Shown here piece by piece: positions 1 through 11,822 of a DNA stretch of 64,000 nt (within the stretch, counting starts at the first letter, position 1; the number at the start of each line of letters is the position of its first letter). The translations under genes were made by a program, and so were the position numbers. Where the stretch lies: positions 42,926,187-42,990,186 of the forward strand of contig OZ007570.1 in assembly GCA_963931925.1 (NCBI GenBank). The letters are read 5' to 3'. The notes under the pieces are model-generated. The model had not been told where the DNA came from. It made no database searches and worked only from the letters and a program-made list of their open reading frames with translations. Source of the DNA: Onchidella celtica. Lineage: Eukaryota; Mollusca; Gastropoda; Systellommatophora; Onchidiidae.

Positions 1-53
1 CTTACTAAGTAAAACAACCAAAGCTGAATTTTATTGGTTCTTTTTCTTTTCAG

Positions 54-125
54 GAGAGAGGACAAAACTTGGAGATTCCAAACCCCATGAGTTATGGACC
101 TAGCACTTTCATTCCAAATAGTGAG
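54..125 (+). CDS. SESN: Sestrin exon with the GPSTFIP motif (24 codons)
   Basis: The exon follows a polypyrimidine run ending TTTTCAG at 53 and stops before GTGAGT at 126. The frame gives ERGQNLEIPNPMSYGPSTFIPNSE. GPSTFIP corresponds to the conserved GPS-FIPEKE segment that opens the conserved part of vertebrate sestrins, just before the N-terminal helical domain. Both borders are phase 0. Residues upstream of GPS are unlike the family and the true start codon lies outside the window. An in-frame ATG at 87 would make a short N-terminus, but the clear acceptor argues for an internal exon. Confidence 0.85.
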
Positions 126-479
126 GTGAGTCCCTGTCATAAAATCACATCATGAATAAGCAATGACTTTTCAAATTCTAGATCTGCATCAGATTGAGGG
201 GATATTCCAAGTAATAAAATATTCCCCAAGTGGAGTATGCATGCGTTTTCTCCTGGACGTGCCAAGTGTCACGGTGCGTCACAAACTCATTCATTCGGGG
301 ACATACCTTCGGATTGCTGGAAAGAAGGAGCATTCTCTGCATCATGCTCTGGGGGACTCTTTAAGGGGGCAAGAATCAAACATGGCCAATTTTGGATGAC
401 GGCCTACGAGGAATTTCTCAGTCTGGTGTGCACTACTTAGGACATCAATAAGGGAGAAGAATGGGTTCGGCTTTGCCAG

Positions 480-1026
480 GACGACAGATGCCTTACCTGG
501 GTGATAATTACTCTGGGACAAACAAGCACGGAATGGAAATTTGGTGTCACTGGGTTTGAGATGAGGAAGTTGATACATGACAACTCGTCATCAAGGGATT
601 TTGTCCTCTTCACAGATGGATCAGTCAACTGTGACAACAAGAGTGGACGGAGCTTTGTAGCATATATAGGGAGGTCAGCCCATGGGTAAGGGGTCTGATG
701 CATCTGAAGTCACTGTGTCTAGCATGCGGATGGAGGTGGAGGCTGTTGCGAGGTGCTTTGTTGGCTTGCGGCTTAGCCCGGGCCATGCTGGTGTTAGGGG
801 CAATGAGACAGCCAATCTACTTGCCGCCAACGCTGCAGTTCGGGGAGACATGCAGCATGACAGGAAAGAGTTCTTGCAGATTGTGAGCGGAAGAAGACAC
901 TTAAGCGCCTTCCCATTATCAGAATGTTTGAGGAGGGGTACAGACAGGATGAGGGAAGAATGTGCAACAAAGCTAGACAAACCAAATCCTCCAGTGGATT
1001 TGTTTCCTTTAAATACACAAACATAA
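480..1026 (+). pseudogene. Broken RNase H fragment of a non-LTR retrotransposon
   Basis: Two frames carry parts of an RNase H domain. The first (501-689) reads FVLFTDGSVNCDNKSGRS, the strand with the first catalytic Asp, preceded by a tryptophan-containing linker. The second (682-1026) reads SSMRMEVEAVARC, containing the catalytic Glu helix, and then SPGHAGVRGNETANLLA, the motif with the conserved His and last Asp. The frame changes near 690, and the stretch between the Glu helix and the PGH motif is shorter than in intact domains, so there is an internal deletion. Such domains sit at the C-terminus of Jockey- and I-type elements. It lies in sestrin intron 1. No reverse transcriptase is visible upstream, so this is a truncated relic. 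Confidence 0.72.
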
Positions 1027-1029
1027 TTG

Positions 1030-2725
1030 AGCCACAGCTTGTCCATGATAAACCTGTTTCTGCCCTTTTCCTCAGCTCACCTTCTCCATAATCTCTCTGT
1101 CTCTCTCTCTCACCGTCTTTCTTTTTGGTGACAACAAAGAACACTGTGGATCAAATCTCTGCTGCTATGAATGGCGCAATTTCTAGAGAGTTTCCCAGAA
1201 TCTGCAGTGTTGCTGCAGTTCTCTTATGAACCAGGACATTATACATTTCTTTTTTGTAGAGATCTCATACTGAATTGAACACATGTCAGATACAGCCTCC
1301 TATGCACAGTGATGTGCTGTGCTTGCTGTTCCTGCAAAGGAAGAGTGTCCCGAATTGAACATTCTTGAAATGCCACCAGTTGTTAATAACACTCGAGGTC
1401 AATTGTAAAAATAAGAATCTGTTAAAAACAAAGAAAGAAATGGACAAACAGACGGGCCTTTTTGCAATCAAAGTCCTCCCAACCATGGACTGCTAGAACA
1501 GACCAAATGGTCATATTTGATGCATTTTGATTTGGTGGCTCAGGAGATTACTTTGGCAGGATGCTAGCATCAGCCAGAAATATGTAGTAGATGCCTGATA
1601 ATAATTTTCCTTTGCAGTTTTTTTTAAAGCAATTTCTCTTGTCTGCATTTTGTGATTTCATGCTTATCATTAATATTAGCAAGAGGGCCCTCAGTGATTA
1701 AAAGGAAAGGAATGAAATTCAACAGAGACAAATGAAGCTGGATCAGAGATACTAGATACAGTCATATCTAGCATCTTTGGCCGAATTCAACAGAATCATA
1801 ATTTTTGTCATTTTTTAATGCACAACAGAACATGCCAAACGTGTTGCAGGAAAATGCTACGGATACATAATTGCAAGAAATCTTCATGTATAATATATAT
1901 ATGGCAAATGGAGCTGGAAAAAAAAAAAGTGTACACCACACCAAGAGTAATATAATGTGGTCTTTACATTCTCAAGCAAAAAGAATTGCATTTTTGCCTT
2001 TTCACACAGCATGGCTCACACATTTCACCTTCCCTCTGAACATTTTTATTTTACAGTATATATCTTTTAGACTAGATGTGCGCGTGTTTTGGGTAAGTTT
2101 GGAAATCCACAAAACATATCCTAGGAAGCATACAATATTACTTATTAGCAGTAATATTGGTGTAAAGCTTAATAAGAGTATGAGACAGAAATATCATAAT
2201 CATGTTTTGATGGAAACTTGTGTTGCACAGTGGCAATGCTTTGCAGTCTAAGGTTTTGAGCAGCAAGGCATGAAAGGTTGAGTAAAGAGTCACTCAGCTG
2301 TAGAGTGCAGAATATCCATTTCTTGCAAAGTGGTACAATTGGGCATTGTGTGAGATGATGTGAAAGGTCAATTAAAATTCATGCTACAGTTTTTTGTTTT
2401 TTTTTTGGTGTATTTTTATATACTCCCATTGGGGAAATTTGCCTTAGTGTCATTGCAGCCGTTATAAGTACAGCAGACACATGGCCGCCACAGTTCTACA
2501 TGTTATTGTGGCATATTCTTTGTCAGGGAAAGCCAATAGAATGGATGGGCATTTGCTTAATCAATTTTTGAATCGCAATGTTGTCTTTTAGCACACACTT
2601 CTATTTTCTTGCATTTGGCGTCAAACTCAGATTTGAACTGACATAGATAATATTGTAACAGTATAACATATTTTCACAGATCTGCTTTTTTCAAAAAGAT
2701 CGAAACAAGTACAGAAATATTATTT
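1030..2725. other. Intron 1 sequence, nothing recognised
   Basis: AT-rich non-coding DNA with short ORFs only. No domain, terminal repeat or RNA gene was recognised. A CT-rich stretch near 1100 is the only compositional feature. Confidence 0.6.
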
Positions 2726-3147
2726 ACTAGATGAGCTACCGGGCATTGCCCAGAATAAACAATCATGTGATTCCCCCCCCCCCCCCTCTCTCTCTCTCTA
2801 GTATAATAAAAGTAATAAACGACAGTCTAAATCTATACTCTCTGGTCTTGCTTCAGAACTCATGCGCACCACAACATTGTGCACCAAACTGAACGCTTGA
2901 TACGGTTACTTTTTATGACATGCACGGTTCTATATGTTACGAAACAAACATGCAAAAATACAGATGTTACATAGCAATAAACATTGTTATTTTTTTAAAA
3001 TACATGCTTGAAGTAAACAGCTTTTAATTATAGCCATCATCTCCCTTATCTCAACTGCCACCGTCCTGCCAAATTTAAGGCCTGAAGAGTGTATAGTTTG
3101 GTCAGTTAGTCATGCCAAAGGTTGCGAGTTACTGAAATATATAATAG
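2726..3147 (+). repeat. Tandem duplication, unit 1 (about 420 bp)
   Basis: This unit begins ACTAGATGAGCTACCGGGC and contains a poly-C run, then an unstable CT tract that unit 2 lacks. It ends TGAAATATATAATAG. The next unit begins immediately with the same start. The opening resembles the ACTAGCTGAGTTACCCGGC words at 55640, so it belongs to a dispersed family. No coding potential was seen, and the class is unknown. Confidence 0.8.
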
Positions 3148-3553
3148 ACTAGATGAGCTACCGGGCATTGCCCAGAATAAACAATCATGTGATTCCCCCC
3201 CCCCCCCACCTAGTATAATAAAAGTAATAAACTACAGTCTTGCTTCAGAACTCATGCGCACCACAACATTACGCACCAAAATGAACGCTTGATACGATTA
3301 CTTTTTATGACATGCACGGTACTATACATGTATTACGAAACAAACATGCAAATATACAGATGTTACATAGCAATAAACATTGTTTTTTTTTTTTTTAAAT
3401 ACATGCTTGAAGTAAACAACTTTTAATTATAGCCATCATCTTCCTTATCTCAATTGCCACCTTCCTGCCAAATTTAAGGCCTGAAGAATGTACAGTTTGG
3501 TCAGTTAGTCATGCCAAAGGTTGCAAAGTTACTGAAATATATAATAGATAAGA
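3148..3553 (+). repeat. Tandem duplication, unit 2
   Basis: Same sequence as the preceding unit, with scattered substitutions and small indels: a shorter C tract, no CT run, a longer T tract and an extra ATGT. Divergence of a few percent shows the duplication is not recent. The end is taken where the TGAAATATATAATAG match stops. Confidence 0.8.
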
Positions 3554-3920
3554 CTTGGTTGACAAGATGTTTGCAGGTACTGGAAAACCAAATGCAGTGG
3601 TAGTCAACTTAATTCAGTTCAATGAGATACACCAGAGTCCATGTTTTCAATAGACGCAGTATGCCTTCCAGATCATTTTTACTGGTTGGAGGATGTGGAA
3701 GGAAGTTCGTTGTGCACTGAAGTGCATGGGGTCAGTCATGGGACAAAACTTTTTTCTTTCTTCAAATTTGTTCTGAGAGCAATAATCATAAATTTCTCCA
3801 ATTTGACAGTCCCATTTGAATCTTAAGAGGCTTTCTGTACATTATTAAACATTTAAATTTCAGAAAAATTATAAGTAGTGAAGAATTATAATCATCGTTT
3901 AGTTCTCAAAGATGTCAGAA

Positions 3921-3995
3921 ATGGCTGAGTCTGATGATTTTATGTTCTTAGGAGAAGTTGCAACTTTTCAGCCGGGACTGCAGCTGTCAACCCAG
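3921..3995 (+). CDS. Possible alternative first exon of sestrin (25 codons)
   Basis: An ATG in strong context (purine at -3, G at +4) opens MAESDDFMFLGEVATFQPGL followed by QLSTQ, and the frame ends in phase 0 at CAG before GTAACT. An in-frame upstream ATG at 3912 would add MSE. The phase would allow splicing straight to the micro-exon at 32692 or to the exon at 45202. Vertebrate SESN1 is known to have transcripts with different N-termini. The peptide is acidic and hydrophobic, with no family match that I know. Support is only an open frame plus a donor, so this is a hypothesis. Transcript reads would decide it. Confidence 0.33.
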
Positions 3996-4933
3996 GTAAC
4001 TTAGCAGCAGTTTAAAAAGAAATAGTTTGCAGAGAATTTAACAGTAGTCATGTATTCATACACACTAAGAACTGGTCACAACAGGCTCCACCACCATAAT
4101 CATGTTCACCAAGTTTAAAATAGGAACATCTGCCATACTGCAGCCAGTCTCCTCAAAACACAGAGTATATAATATTGCAGAACTGCACACTCTTCTCAGC
4201 ACTACGAGAAACATATTGGCCCAAATCCACCGACCTGAATGTCAAACTCTATGGTGCTCTGCCAGAACAGCAGAAAAGCGTAGATTTTCTTAAAAAAACA
4301 AATCTAATATGATCTGCAGATTTAGATTTGGTGAACGAAAGAAGGGGAGGAAGAAATGTATTCACATTTTCGTTGTCTTGATATTGAGTATTGAAACCAA
4401 ACAACAATTAATGGAATTTTAAATTCATAAATAAAAACATTTTTAATTTGATGGTGAATGAAGAACAACAAATATTAATATCTCACCAACGGCAACAGCC
4501 CCTTTGCACTCAGTAGCGCGACCAGACATGAGAAAGAGAGTGAGTGAATGAATGACAGGGTCGACAGTATAAAAAATGCCCACAGTCGAGAGATCGAAAA
4601 CAGCATTTTCCCACAACAGCACGTCCAGTTGTTGTTGTTGTTGTTGTTGTGGTTTTTGACTGGAAAATAGGGAGAATTATTAAAATACTTTATGCGGCCA
4701 GCTGGTCTTAGCTTTTGTTTTCATGATTACACTGACTGTCTATCCATCACGGTCAATCACAAATCTTGTAAGCACATCGCAAAGGGATTGATATGACAGT
4801 GGTGTAGGAGAGGAAAACCCAGTTAATTGTACTAAAGTAAAAGTGGTGACTGAGGTAATTACAGCGTTGCCCTGTTGTGTTCAGTATCACCAATGACTGA
4901 CCGCAAAAGTCGGTGACACCATCGATAACAGCT
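3996..4933. other. Intron 1 sequence with a (GTT)n microsatellite
   Basis: No gene is visible. A run of GTT triplets lies at about 4629-4650. The rest is unremarkable AT-rich intron up to the hAT element. The short stretch before it (3554-3911) also shows nothing beyond the possible exon at its end. Confidence 0.6.
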
Positions 4934-4941
4934 GTTGTGCC

Positions 4942-6005
4942 CAGGGGCGAATCGTGGCCCTCTGCAGAGAGTAATCAGAATTTAAGCTACTAAGATCCTT
5001 ATAATAGGACGTATCGATTCATCATATTTACATAATTATAAATGCAGTGACTAAAACAATGAAACCGGTACTAGGCACTGCAAAATCTAAAGAGCGGACT
5101 ATTCTTGTCAACAGGACAGGAATGCAGCAATTTACAAGCCAAACTAATCTGAAAATACCAATCATTAATACTAACACTAACAGACTTATAGACTCATATT
5201 TTGCATCCATTTTTAAAAAATATAATTTGAACGGCAAGTTTTCATTGTCATATTCATAGCCAGAGATTTTGTTATTCTACCATCTCATAAAGTTTCTCGA
5301 AAAAGACCCATTAATATTAAATGGCAGAAAGTGCTTAACTGGCATCTGTGTGACACAACATTGCGTAGCGATCTCGGAGAAGTGGCTATCGGCCGTTGCG
5401 GTATAGGTTCGAGCGACCTATATACATGTATCAAGTGAATTGATGTTCTTAATACGTTCTACTGATTTTGATCACAGTTATATCTAGATCTAGGCTATAC
5501 ATTATTATGCTTTGATAGCTCTTGCTGTCCGTAGAGTAAATTATTCTTAGATTACCCCTAACAAACAAACAAACTCTTTCACTCTACTCTTTACCTTTCG
5601 ATTGAGATGAAAACGACCGCACAGTGAAAAACCTGCATAGGTACGTTAAGTCGGGTCAAACTTTGATTATGATCCTATTTTTTCCCCCCACTATTTTGCT
5701 GTCTGCGGCGCCACTTTGGCGAATACATGCTATGCTCAAGCTAGCTTCTGGGTGCAGTCAAATCTTCTTCGTCTTTGTTAGTCACTGATTTTGGACCAGT
5801 TCATATGGTGTAGGTCCCTACAAAGATGCTTTTCGATGAGGGGTGTTACACTATAACAACAAACCCAAAATAGCGAGGTAGAATAGAATGCTGAACTGAC
5901 TAAATGGACTTGGAGTTGGGCTCGATCTGAAAAGCGTAGTAATTCTAGAATTAATATTCGAAGGGTAATCACTGATTATTTGATTATGAGGAAGCCTCGC
6001 CCCTG
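4942..6005 (+). mobile_element. Non-autonomous hAT-like transposon, copy 1 (1,064 bp)
   Basis: The ends are CAGGGGCGA and its complement TCGCCCCTG. They are flanked by a perfect 8-bp target duplication GTTGTGCC at 4934-4941 and 6006-6013. CAGGGGCG-like termini with an 8-bp duplication are typical of the hAT superfamily. No transposase frame longer than about 70 codons occurs inside, so it must have been moved by a transposase made elsewhere. A second copy in opposite orientation lies at 39871-40923. Confidence 0.88.
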
Positions 6006-6013
6006 GTTGTGCC

Positions 6014-6708
6014 CAGGCCTTTTTCTCTCGTCAAGGTCATCCAATAGAATCCTTTGTTGACGCACACGCATACACACATACACACACCCATTTCTCAACC
6101 AATCATTAGAAAGGTCGCAGGTAAAGGAGGTGGAGGCCAGAGAAAGTTCGGAATTGCCAATACGTATTCGCAATGACAGTTTTCCGAGATCAGTTACTAG
6201 TAAAACGTATTATCGGAACATTTAGGGGTGAACCGCCCATTAGGGCAGTGAGTAGTGTCTGTGATACTTATTATTCTGGCGGTGAGCCACCAGTTTGGCG
6301 CCTACACCAGTCGTGTTCTGGTTCACCCCATATTAGCAACTGAAGACTATCCCGATCCTATTCGCAGTCGGGGGTTGCATGGTTTTGTGATGTCTACCAG
6401 AGAGGTTAGATCAGTAGTGTATATCTATGGGTTAGATACTACGGAACTATTTATACACCTCTCTGTGTCTACCATGGAAGAGTTCCTCCAGCCTGTCGGA
6501 GTCTGCGGTAGCGCAATGACTTGCATCTGCGGCAAGGAGCTTACACTCGGTTATCAGGTGGGGTCGTTCTGTAGTGTATCTATGGGTGGGGTCTATGGGT
6601 CCGATCCCACTCCGGAGCCTTTTTTTTTTTAAATCTAGTATTTGGAATCCTTGATTTTTTTCTACTGATTTTACAAAATCGATGTCGTGGGCAAACTAAT
6701 CATCACTA
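6014..6708. other. Intron 1 sequence, nothing recognised
   Basis: No element ends or domains were seen. The 125-codon open frame at 6255-6632 has no recognisable motif and is judged to be chance. Confidence 0.55.
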
Positions 6709-7001
6709 GTGTGCGCCGGGGGGGGGGGGGCAGGACATTTGCGGCACCGTCGAAAAAACACGTTCCGCTTGCGGCACTACTGGATTTTGGCTATTTTTGG
6801 AGCAGGACACTTGCGCCACTACTCACAATACCGAATTTAAAGTCACTACTACTTCGATTACTTACTACGGGTTCCCCATACTACATCTATATTTCGATTA
6901 TTTTAAAATTTCCTCTCCGCGTTTCAGGCTTGAGACTGTCTCATTTATTAGGTATATTTGAGGCCGCATTAGAAATGTTTTACTTATTTATTTCATTGGA
7001 C

Positions 7002-7078
7002 TGAAGGTAGATTATATACAACGTTTACAAGTTTGTTGCGTGAAGGTAGATGATGTACAACAGTTACAGGTTTGTTGT
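7002..7078 (+). repeat. 38-bp direct repeat, two copies
   Basis: The block TGAAGGTAGATTATATACAA through GTTTGTTG occurs twice in succession with a few substitutions, inside the left half of the old inverted-repeat element. Confidence 0.7.
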
Positions 7079-7143
7079 GGGCAGGCCAGTGTCGCAAATT
7101 CTTTGAAGAAAATGAGAATAGATTGCAAACGGTTCGTCACTTT

Positions 7144-8298
7144 TGTCACAAATCCCAGACTGGGAGATGTAATAATTATAACAGGACAACAATCACGAAC
7201 GAACAAGTATAACACTTAACAGAACAACCCATCAGACTCACACATTTATTAAACATAAATATAAAGATAAGGATAACAGTGCAATTACATACACACATTA
7301 TATTCTTCAAGTTAATTGCCGTCCACGGCCTTCTTCCGCAAGCACACTTCCTCGGGTCCACAACCCGGTAATTACTTCTAAAAACACCTCGGCCTCAGCC
7401 TCTCCACTCAGGGTCTTAATGACACACTAGTATTCTTTCACACCACAGTCTCTCAATAGCGCCTCCCTATGGCAATACACCTTAGCCTCCTATACACCTC
7501 ACGTGGCCCTAGCACGTTAATACTTCAATTCACATGAATATCTCATTCGCACAGTAATACATCCATGTCACAGTAGCACATCTTAATAGCACATTCACAA
7601 TCATATATACATCCCTGTCTGTGGCCAGACTGCCACGACTCATGTGCTGCGACTGTCCTACACCGACAGCTTCACTCCTGGCCTATGTGTGACCTTCGGC
7701 CCTATGCTGGCCTATCCCCTGTGCTCACCGTAGGCGGCGCTTCGGCCCGACCCCGGCACCTACAAAAATAACATTACATTGGTATAATACCATACCATTT
7801 CTAATCACTTCACCCCTCATTACAACTCATGAAGCGTACACACAATAGTTCACATTTCACTCACCAAACAGCTTACGGTAACACCTCCACCGTATTACAC
7901 CCTACTCACTCTCGCTACAAATCCATGAAGCTAACTTCCATCTATCGCTCATGGCGCACATTGCTATATACAGTATCAAGGACTTCCACATTCCTCACAT
8001 ATACTTATTTACATCATGGTCGTAGACGAATATAATACATCAATCATAATTATCAATCATCGTTCCACCTACCAGTCATCACTGGAAACACTGTCACAAT
8101 CTCCCGACTGTTCTCACTCACGTCCGTCCCCTGGGACCTTTTAACTTGCAGTGATAGTAGTACAGCGCTCTCGCCTCATGCAGACCCCCCCCCCCCCACT
8201 CACAACATGCACGCTTTTCATTACCCGTGGGCCGTGGGTTAACTTTACTCTACCCCCTTCCCCCGTAACTACTGATCCCAGCTCACCTGCTCGTGACA
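7144..8298 (-). mobile_element. Solo LTR (1,155 bp) with 5-bp target duplication
   Basis: The segment begins TGTCACAA and ends TCGTGACA, so it has TG...CA ends with short inverted termini. It is flanked on both sides by ACTTT (7139-7143 and 8299-8303). A 5-bp duplication and an LTR of this size fit a Ty3/Gypsy or Copia-type element that recombined down to one LTR. A polyadenylation-like AATAAA on the minus strand near 7250 suggests minus orientation. It inserted into an older inverted-repeat element. No internal sequence remains, so the family is unknown. Confidence 0.8.
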
Positions 8299-8504
8299 AC
8301 TTTGTTGTGCGCTAAATTGCTGGAAGTTGTATCGATCAACTGGTATCGATGCTATAAAACGTACATATACTTGGTGCCGCAAGTGGAAGGTTTTTCTTCC
8401 TATTGTTTTAACTTTAGTGCCGCAAGTGGAACGTGTTTTTTTCTATTCTTAAGATTTAGTGCTGCAAAGTGGATACACCCTGCGCCAGACTACATGTACT
8501 TCTT

Positions 8505-9724
8505 TTATTTTCCTGTTCATTGAAAGGGACAGTTGCTAATCAAAAACGAAAATGTAAATCAAATTTTTAATATATATATGTAAATGATTTCTTTTAGACT
8601 GTGTGAACTGAAAAGTTCATCTCTCTTTACCGTAACTTAGATGTATCCTGTATTTACTGAAAATATATTTTTTTGGGTCTTCTGCTTCGGCTATTTGTCA
8701 TGTTTTTGTTTTGTTACTCTTTTGCTGCCGTGGAAGTTTAGTTCGTTTTTATTTGCTCTGTCTGACTTTCTTTGTGATTTCACTCCTGACAAAATTGGCT
8801 AATATCATCTAAAAATAAAAAATAAAAATTCCTTTTCACAATTTTATACTGTGGAGCAAAGAAATGATCGTCAGTGGGGGAAAATGCAGAAAAAAATATG
8901 TCAGCTCATTGCGGAGACTTGAACCCCTCTTAACGACTCGGTAGGTGGGTTTACTTATTAGCATGCGACTGGGGAACCTGAGTAAAAGCATTACTATGCA
9001 GTCTCTAATGCTATCAAGGACAAGCATCGCTTACAAAAAAAAAAAAAACAACCTGGTGCATTCATTTATTACTGTAAGAAACACCATGGGTTACTCCGAA
9101 TCGAGCGGTCTTGCCGACTGACGAGAGTAATTATTCAACAAAACAAGCCAGAATTGCGATCTAAAGGAGCTCTTCCTAAATAAAAATCCTAAAACCCCAA
9201 AATCATCTGTGAATAAGATTCTGATCTCCAGAGTCCAATGCCTGGATAGTTTGTTATGAAGGACCAGCTGTTGTAAACCCATGTAACAGACCTACACCTC
9301 CCCCCCCCCCCCCACCTGAATGAAGTGATCCAATTTCGATTGTAATTCGGAAATGCTAGATTACAGTGAGTTCTGATTAAATTTTTTCTATAAAAAAAAA
9401 GGATTGGGCCGTCCTAATGCATCTATATATGGCGATGTCATTGGCAGCAGACAAAGCGCTCTCGGGATCACCGATAAACAACGATTCATTGACTTATATA
9501 AGGCAGAGGAATGCTTTCTCTTGACATATATTGTTCAGATCTTGAACCAGACATGGCCTGTCAGTCAAAAAAAAAATATATATATATAATAAAAGCTTAG
9601 TGCAAATGTAGACGTAATTTTACACTTAGCCTACACCAAGTTTTGGGGTGTTTTTTTTTATTGCTCCACGGAGGGTTTGAGTTTTTAGTTCCCAAAGTTT
9701 TTGCTTGTTATGTTTCAATTCACC
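8505..9724. other. Intron 1 sequence with a degenerate dispersed repeat
   Basis: No gene is seen. About 8836-9230 shares words with 35800-36170 (GCTATCAAGGACA, an A-run followed by AACCTGG, AAAGGARCTCTTCC then AAATAAAAATC), so both are old copies of one unclassified repeat. A poly-C tract lies at about 9299-9314. Confidence 0.5.
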
Positions 9725-9728
9725 TTAT

Positions 9729-11822
9729 TGTTGGATGAACTACGAGTGGCTAATGTGGTTACTGCGTGGGTTCAATAGTAACTCCCTTAAGGATACACAG
9801 GATTAACAAACACAGGGTTCTGCTGGCAATCTTATTTATTCAAAAGCCTAACAAAGGTATCGCTACCAAAAGGCATAGGGAAAACCCTATCAAGAAAAGG
9901 AAAAAGAAGCCAAGAAAAAGAAAAGGAACCCAGAAAAGAAGCCCAACCAGCCATAAGCTGGAACAAGAGAAAAAGACGAAAATATGCTATATATACTGAA
10001 GGGTCATGCCCTTTGACCTTAGCCGCGGAGCTATGCCGCCAGGCTAACATGTGTATGACACACCACTAGATACATAAAGTAATGTGTACATTCCTTAAAA
10101 TGAAACTGTCCTTCACACACTTACGAAACTCATAGAAGCATAATACATCTGGATAACTATAATACATGCACATGATATATATATATGTCGGCGAGACTCA
10201 TTGCAACATGTGTAGACTCACTGAAACATTGTTCATCCACCGCCGCACATAGAACAATCCTGGGGCTCACCCATGTGAGGCCCAACTAATATTATACATC
10301 TCCAATACATGTAATTAATTACACATCTTAAACACTAGACACGCAATCACAATCACACTGCTCTCTATAGCATAGTGGTACTGGCAAGGTACACCAATAC
10401 CCGTAATACAATCAAGTGTATAGTGCCGCTCGCTATAACATAAGCCATCCACATTAACAAGTCAGGAAATCCTCACTGCCTACGACAACAAGGCAATGCT
10501 ACACATACACTATATATATGCACACAAGCAAATCGTGATAGCTTGGTTAGCGAGCCATCATTATCATCTAGCACCGCAAACGTTAACTTTGACAATAAAG
10601 TCACAATATCAAGACACTGCGCTGCATCGCGCATCTTACACGTCTAATGACAATGGCAATTACCGTTGAGCCGGACTCATAATGGTCTCTGTAGATCAGC
10701 ATTCTCTACGCGGCATCCCCGAAAGGGGGGGGGGCGCGCAAATTAAAGTCACTTCTAATATAATAGTCTCCAACTTACCCAAAGTCTCTCCGGGTCCTGT
10801 GCTACCGCTTCATGCCTTATGGGGCGGGGTGGCGATGGCAAGCGTCGGCAAGCCTCTGAGCTGCTACGGGCCCGGGTTGCTGGTCTGGGTTCACTGTGCT
10901 GTCGGCTCTTGTCTCTGCGTCTATGATGGAGTGTGCTGACCACTCGAACTCGCATCTTATTTATGAGCCAGCGCGGACGTCCGGGAGAGCTATTACGTAG
11001 TCCAGTTTTGGACAAGTGAAAGGCTCGGACATTGAGTCCAGCCGAACAACATAACAGGTTAGGGTCCTGACACAATCGAATTTACAGTACGGTTAAAAGG
11101 GTGCACACAAAAGTCAATTAGGTATCCCAGTAAACTGCAGAAATTACTCTAACGTCCCCTCCAGCAATAATTGAATAAATTTGACCCAGGTTGGAATTAT
11201 CGGGGATACCATGCGTCTAACTCGTGGTTTACCTTAAATCCAAGATCCTCTTATTAATTATTTCAATAGGACATGTGCATCAAAGTACAACGAAATTAGT
11301 ACCATTATAAAGTAGAAACTTGCTGCTACAATTCTAACTGACTACTTTTACCAGAAACCCGGTAATAGTTTTAATATAAATTTTCAAAGTGTCAGGACTA
11401 ACAACATTCGACAATTTTGTGCGGGATACTTTCGTCCATTAATACGACGTATCTCCATTGATAACAAACGTTATCATGAGTACCTATTTTATACCGATAG
11501 GGTATTGTCTACTCTCAAAAATGAATTCGGGTTCCCGTCTTTCTGTCGGTGGATAACAACGAAGGAGCGAGTTGTAAGAAACTTAAAGCCATGATATAAG
11601 AGTTGGAAGCCCGGTGGTCAACATTTCCAACTGACCAATCAAAATGCGCGCTTTTCACCGTGATGTGAATAACGGGTCCCGCGCTAGTATTACAAGGGAA
11701 ATAATCCAATTAATGGTACTCGGCCAAGTGTCCATAAACTACTATGAGTGACCGTCCCTTACTCACGCACTAGAGTTACCATGAAAGCACATTAAAAATA
11801 GAAAGTCGTTCATCCTCTCACA
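9729..11822 (-). mobile_element. LTR, family A, copy 1 (2,094 bp; internal deletion)
   Basis: It begins TGTTGGATGAACTACGAG and ends CATCCTCTCACA, giving TG...CA ends. It aligns with the other two family A LTRs (12870-15395 and 21312-23874) but lacks about 470 bp after position 9986. Beyond its right edge lies TTCTCCCCT, whose complement AGGGGAGAA is a polypurine tract, so this is the 3' LTR of a minus-strand element. In its last two thirds it shares many variants with the copy at 21312-23874 against the copy at 12870-15395. Confidence 0.85.

Larger units (their letters stand above)
6709..8504. mobile_element. Old inverted-repeat element, interrupted by a solo LTR
   Basis: The left part (about 6709-6810) contains CAGGACATTTGCGGCAC and ACACGTTCCGCTTGCGGCAC. 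The right part (about 8380-8504) reads as the diverged inverse, with GTGCCGCAAGTGGAACGTGT and CCCTGCGCC. The repeats are about 90 bp long, themselves made of repeated GTGCCGCAAGTGG-like words. A G-tract sits at the left edge. With the solo LTR removed the element is roughly 640 bp. No coding frame is present and no clean target duplication was found. Confidence 0.55.

Noticed and set aside
2726-2765. Possible hammerhead ribozyme at the start of the tandem units
   Set aside because: A stem-like GCTACCGGGCATTGCCC is present, but the required CTGANGA and GAAA core is not complete either here or at 55640.
6255-6632. A 125-codon frame in intron 1
   Set aside because: It has no recognisable domain and ends in a T tract; likely chance.
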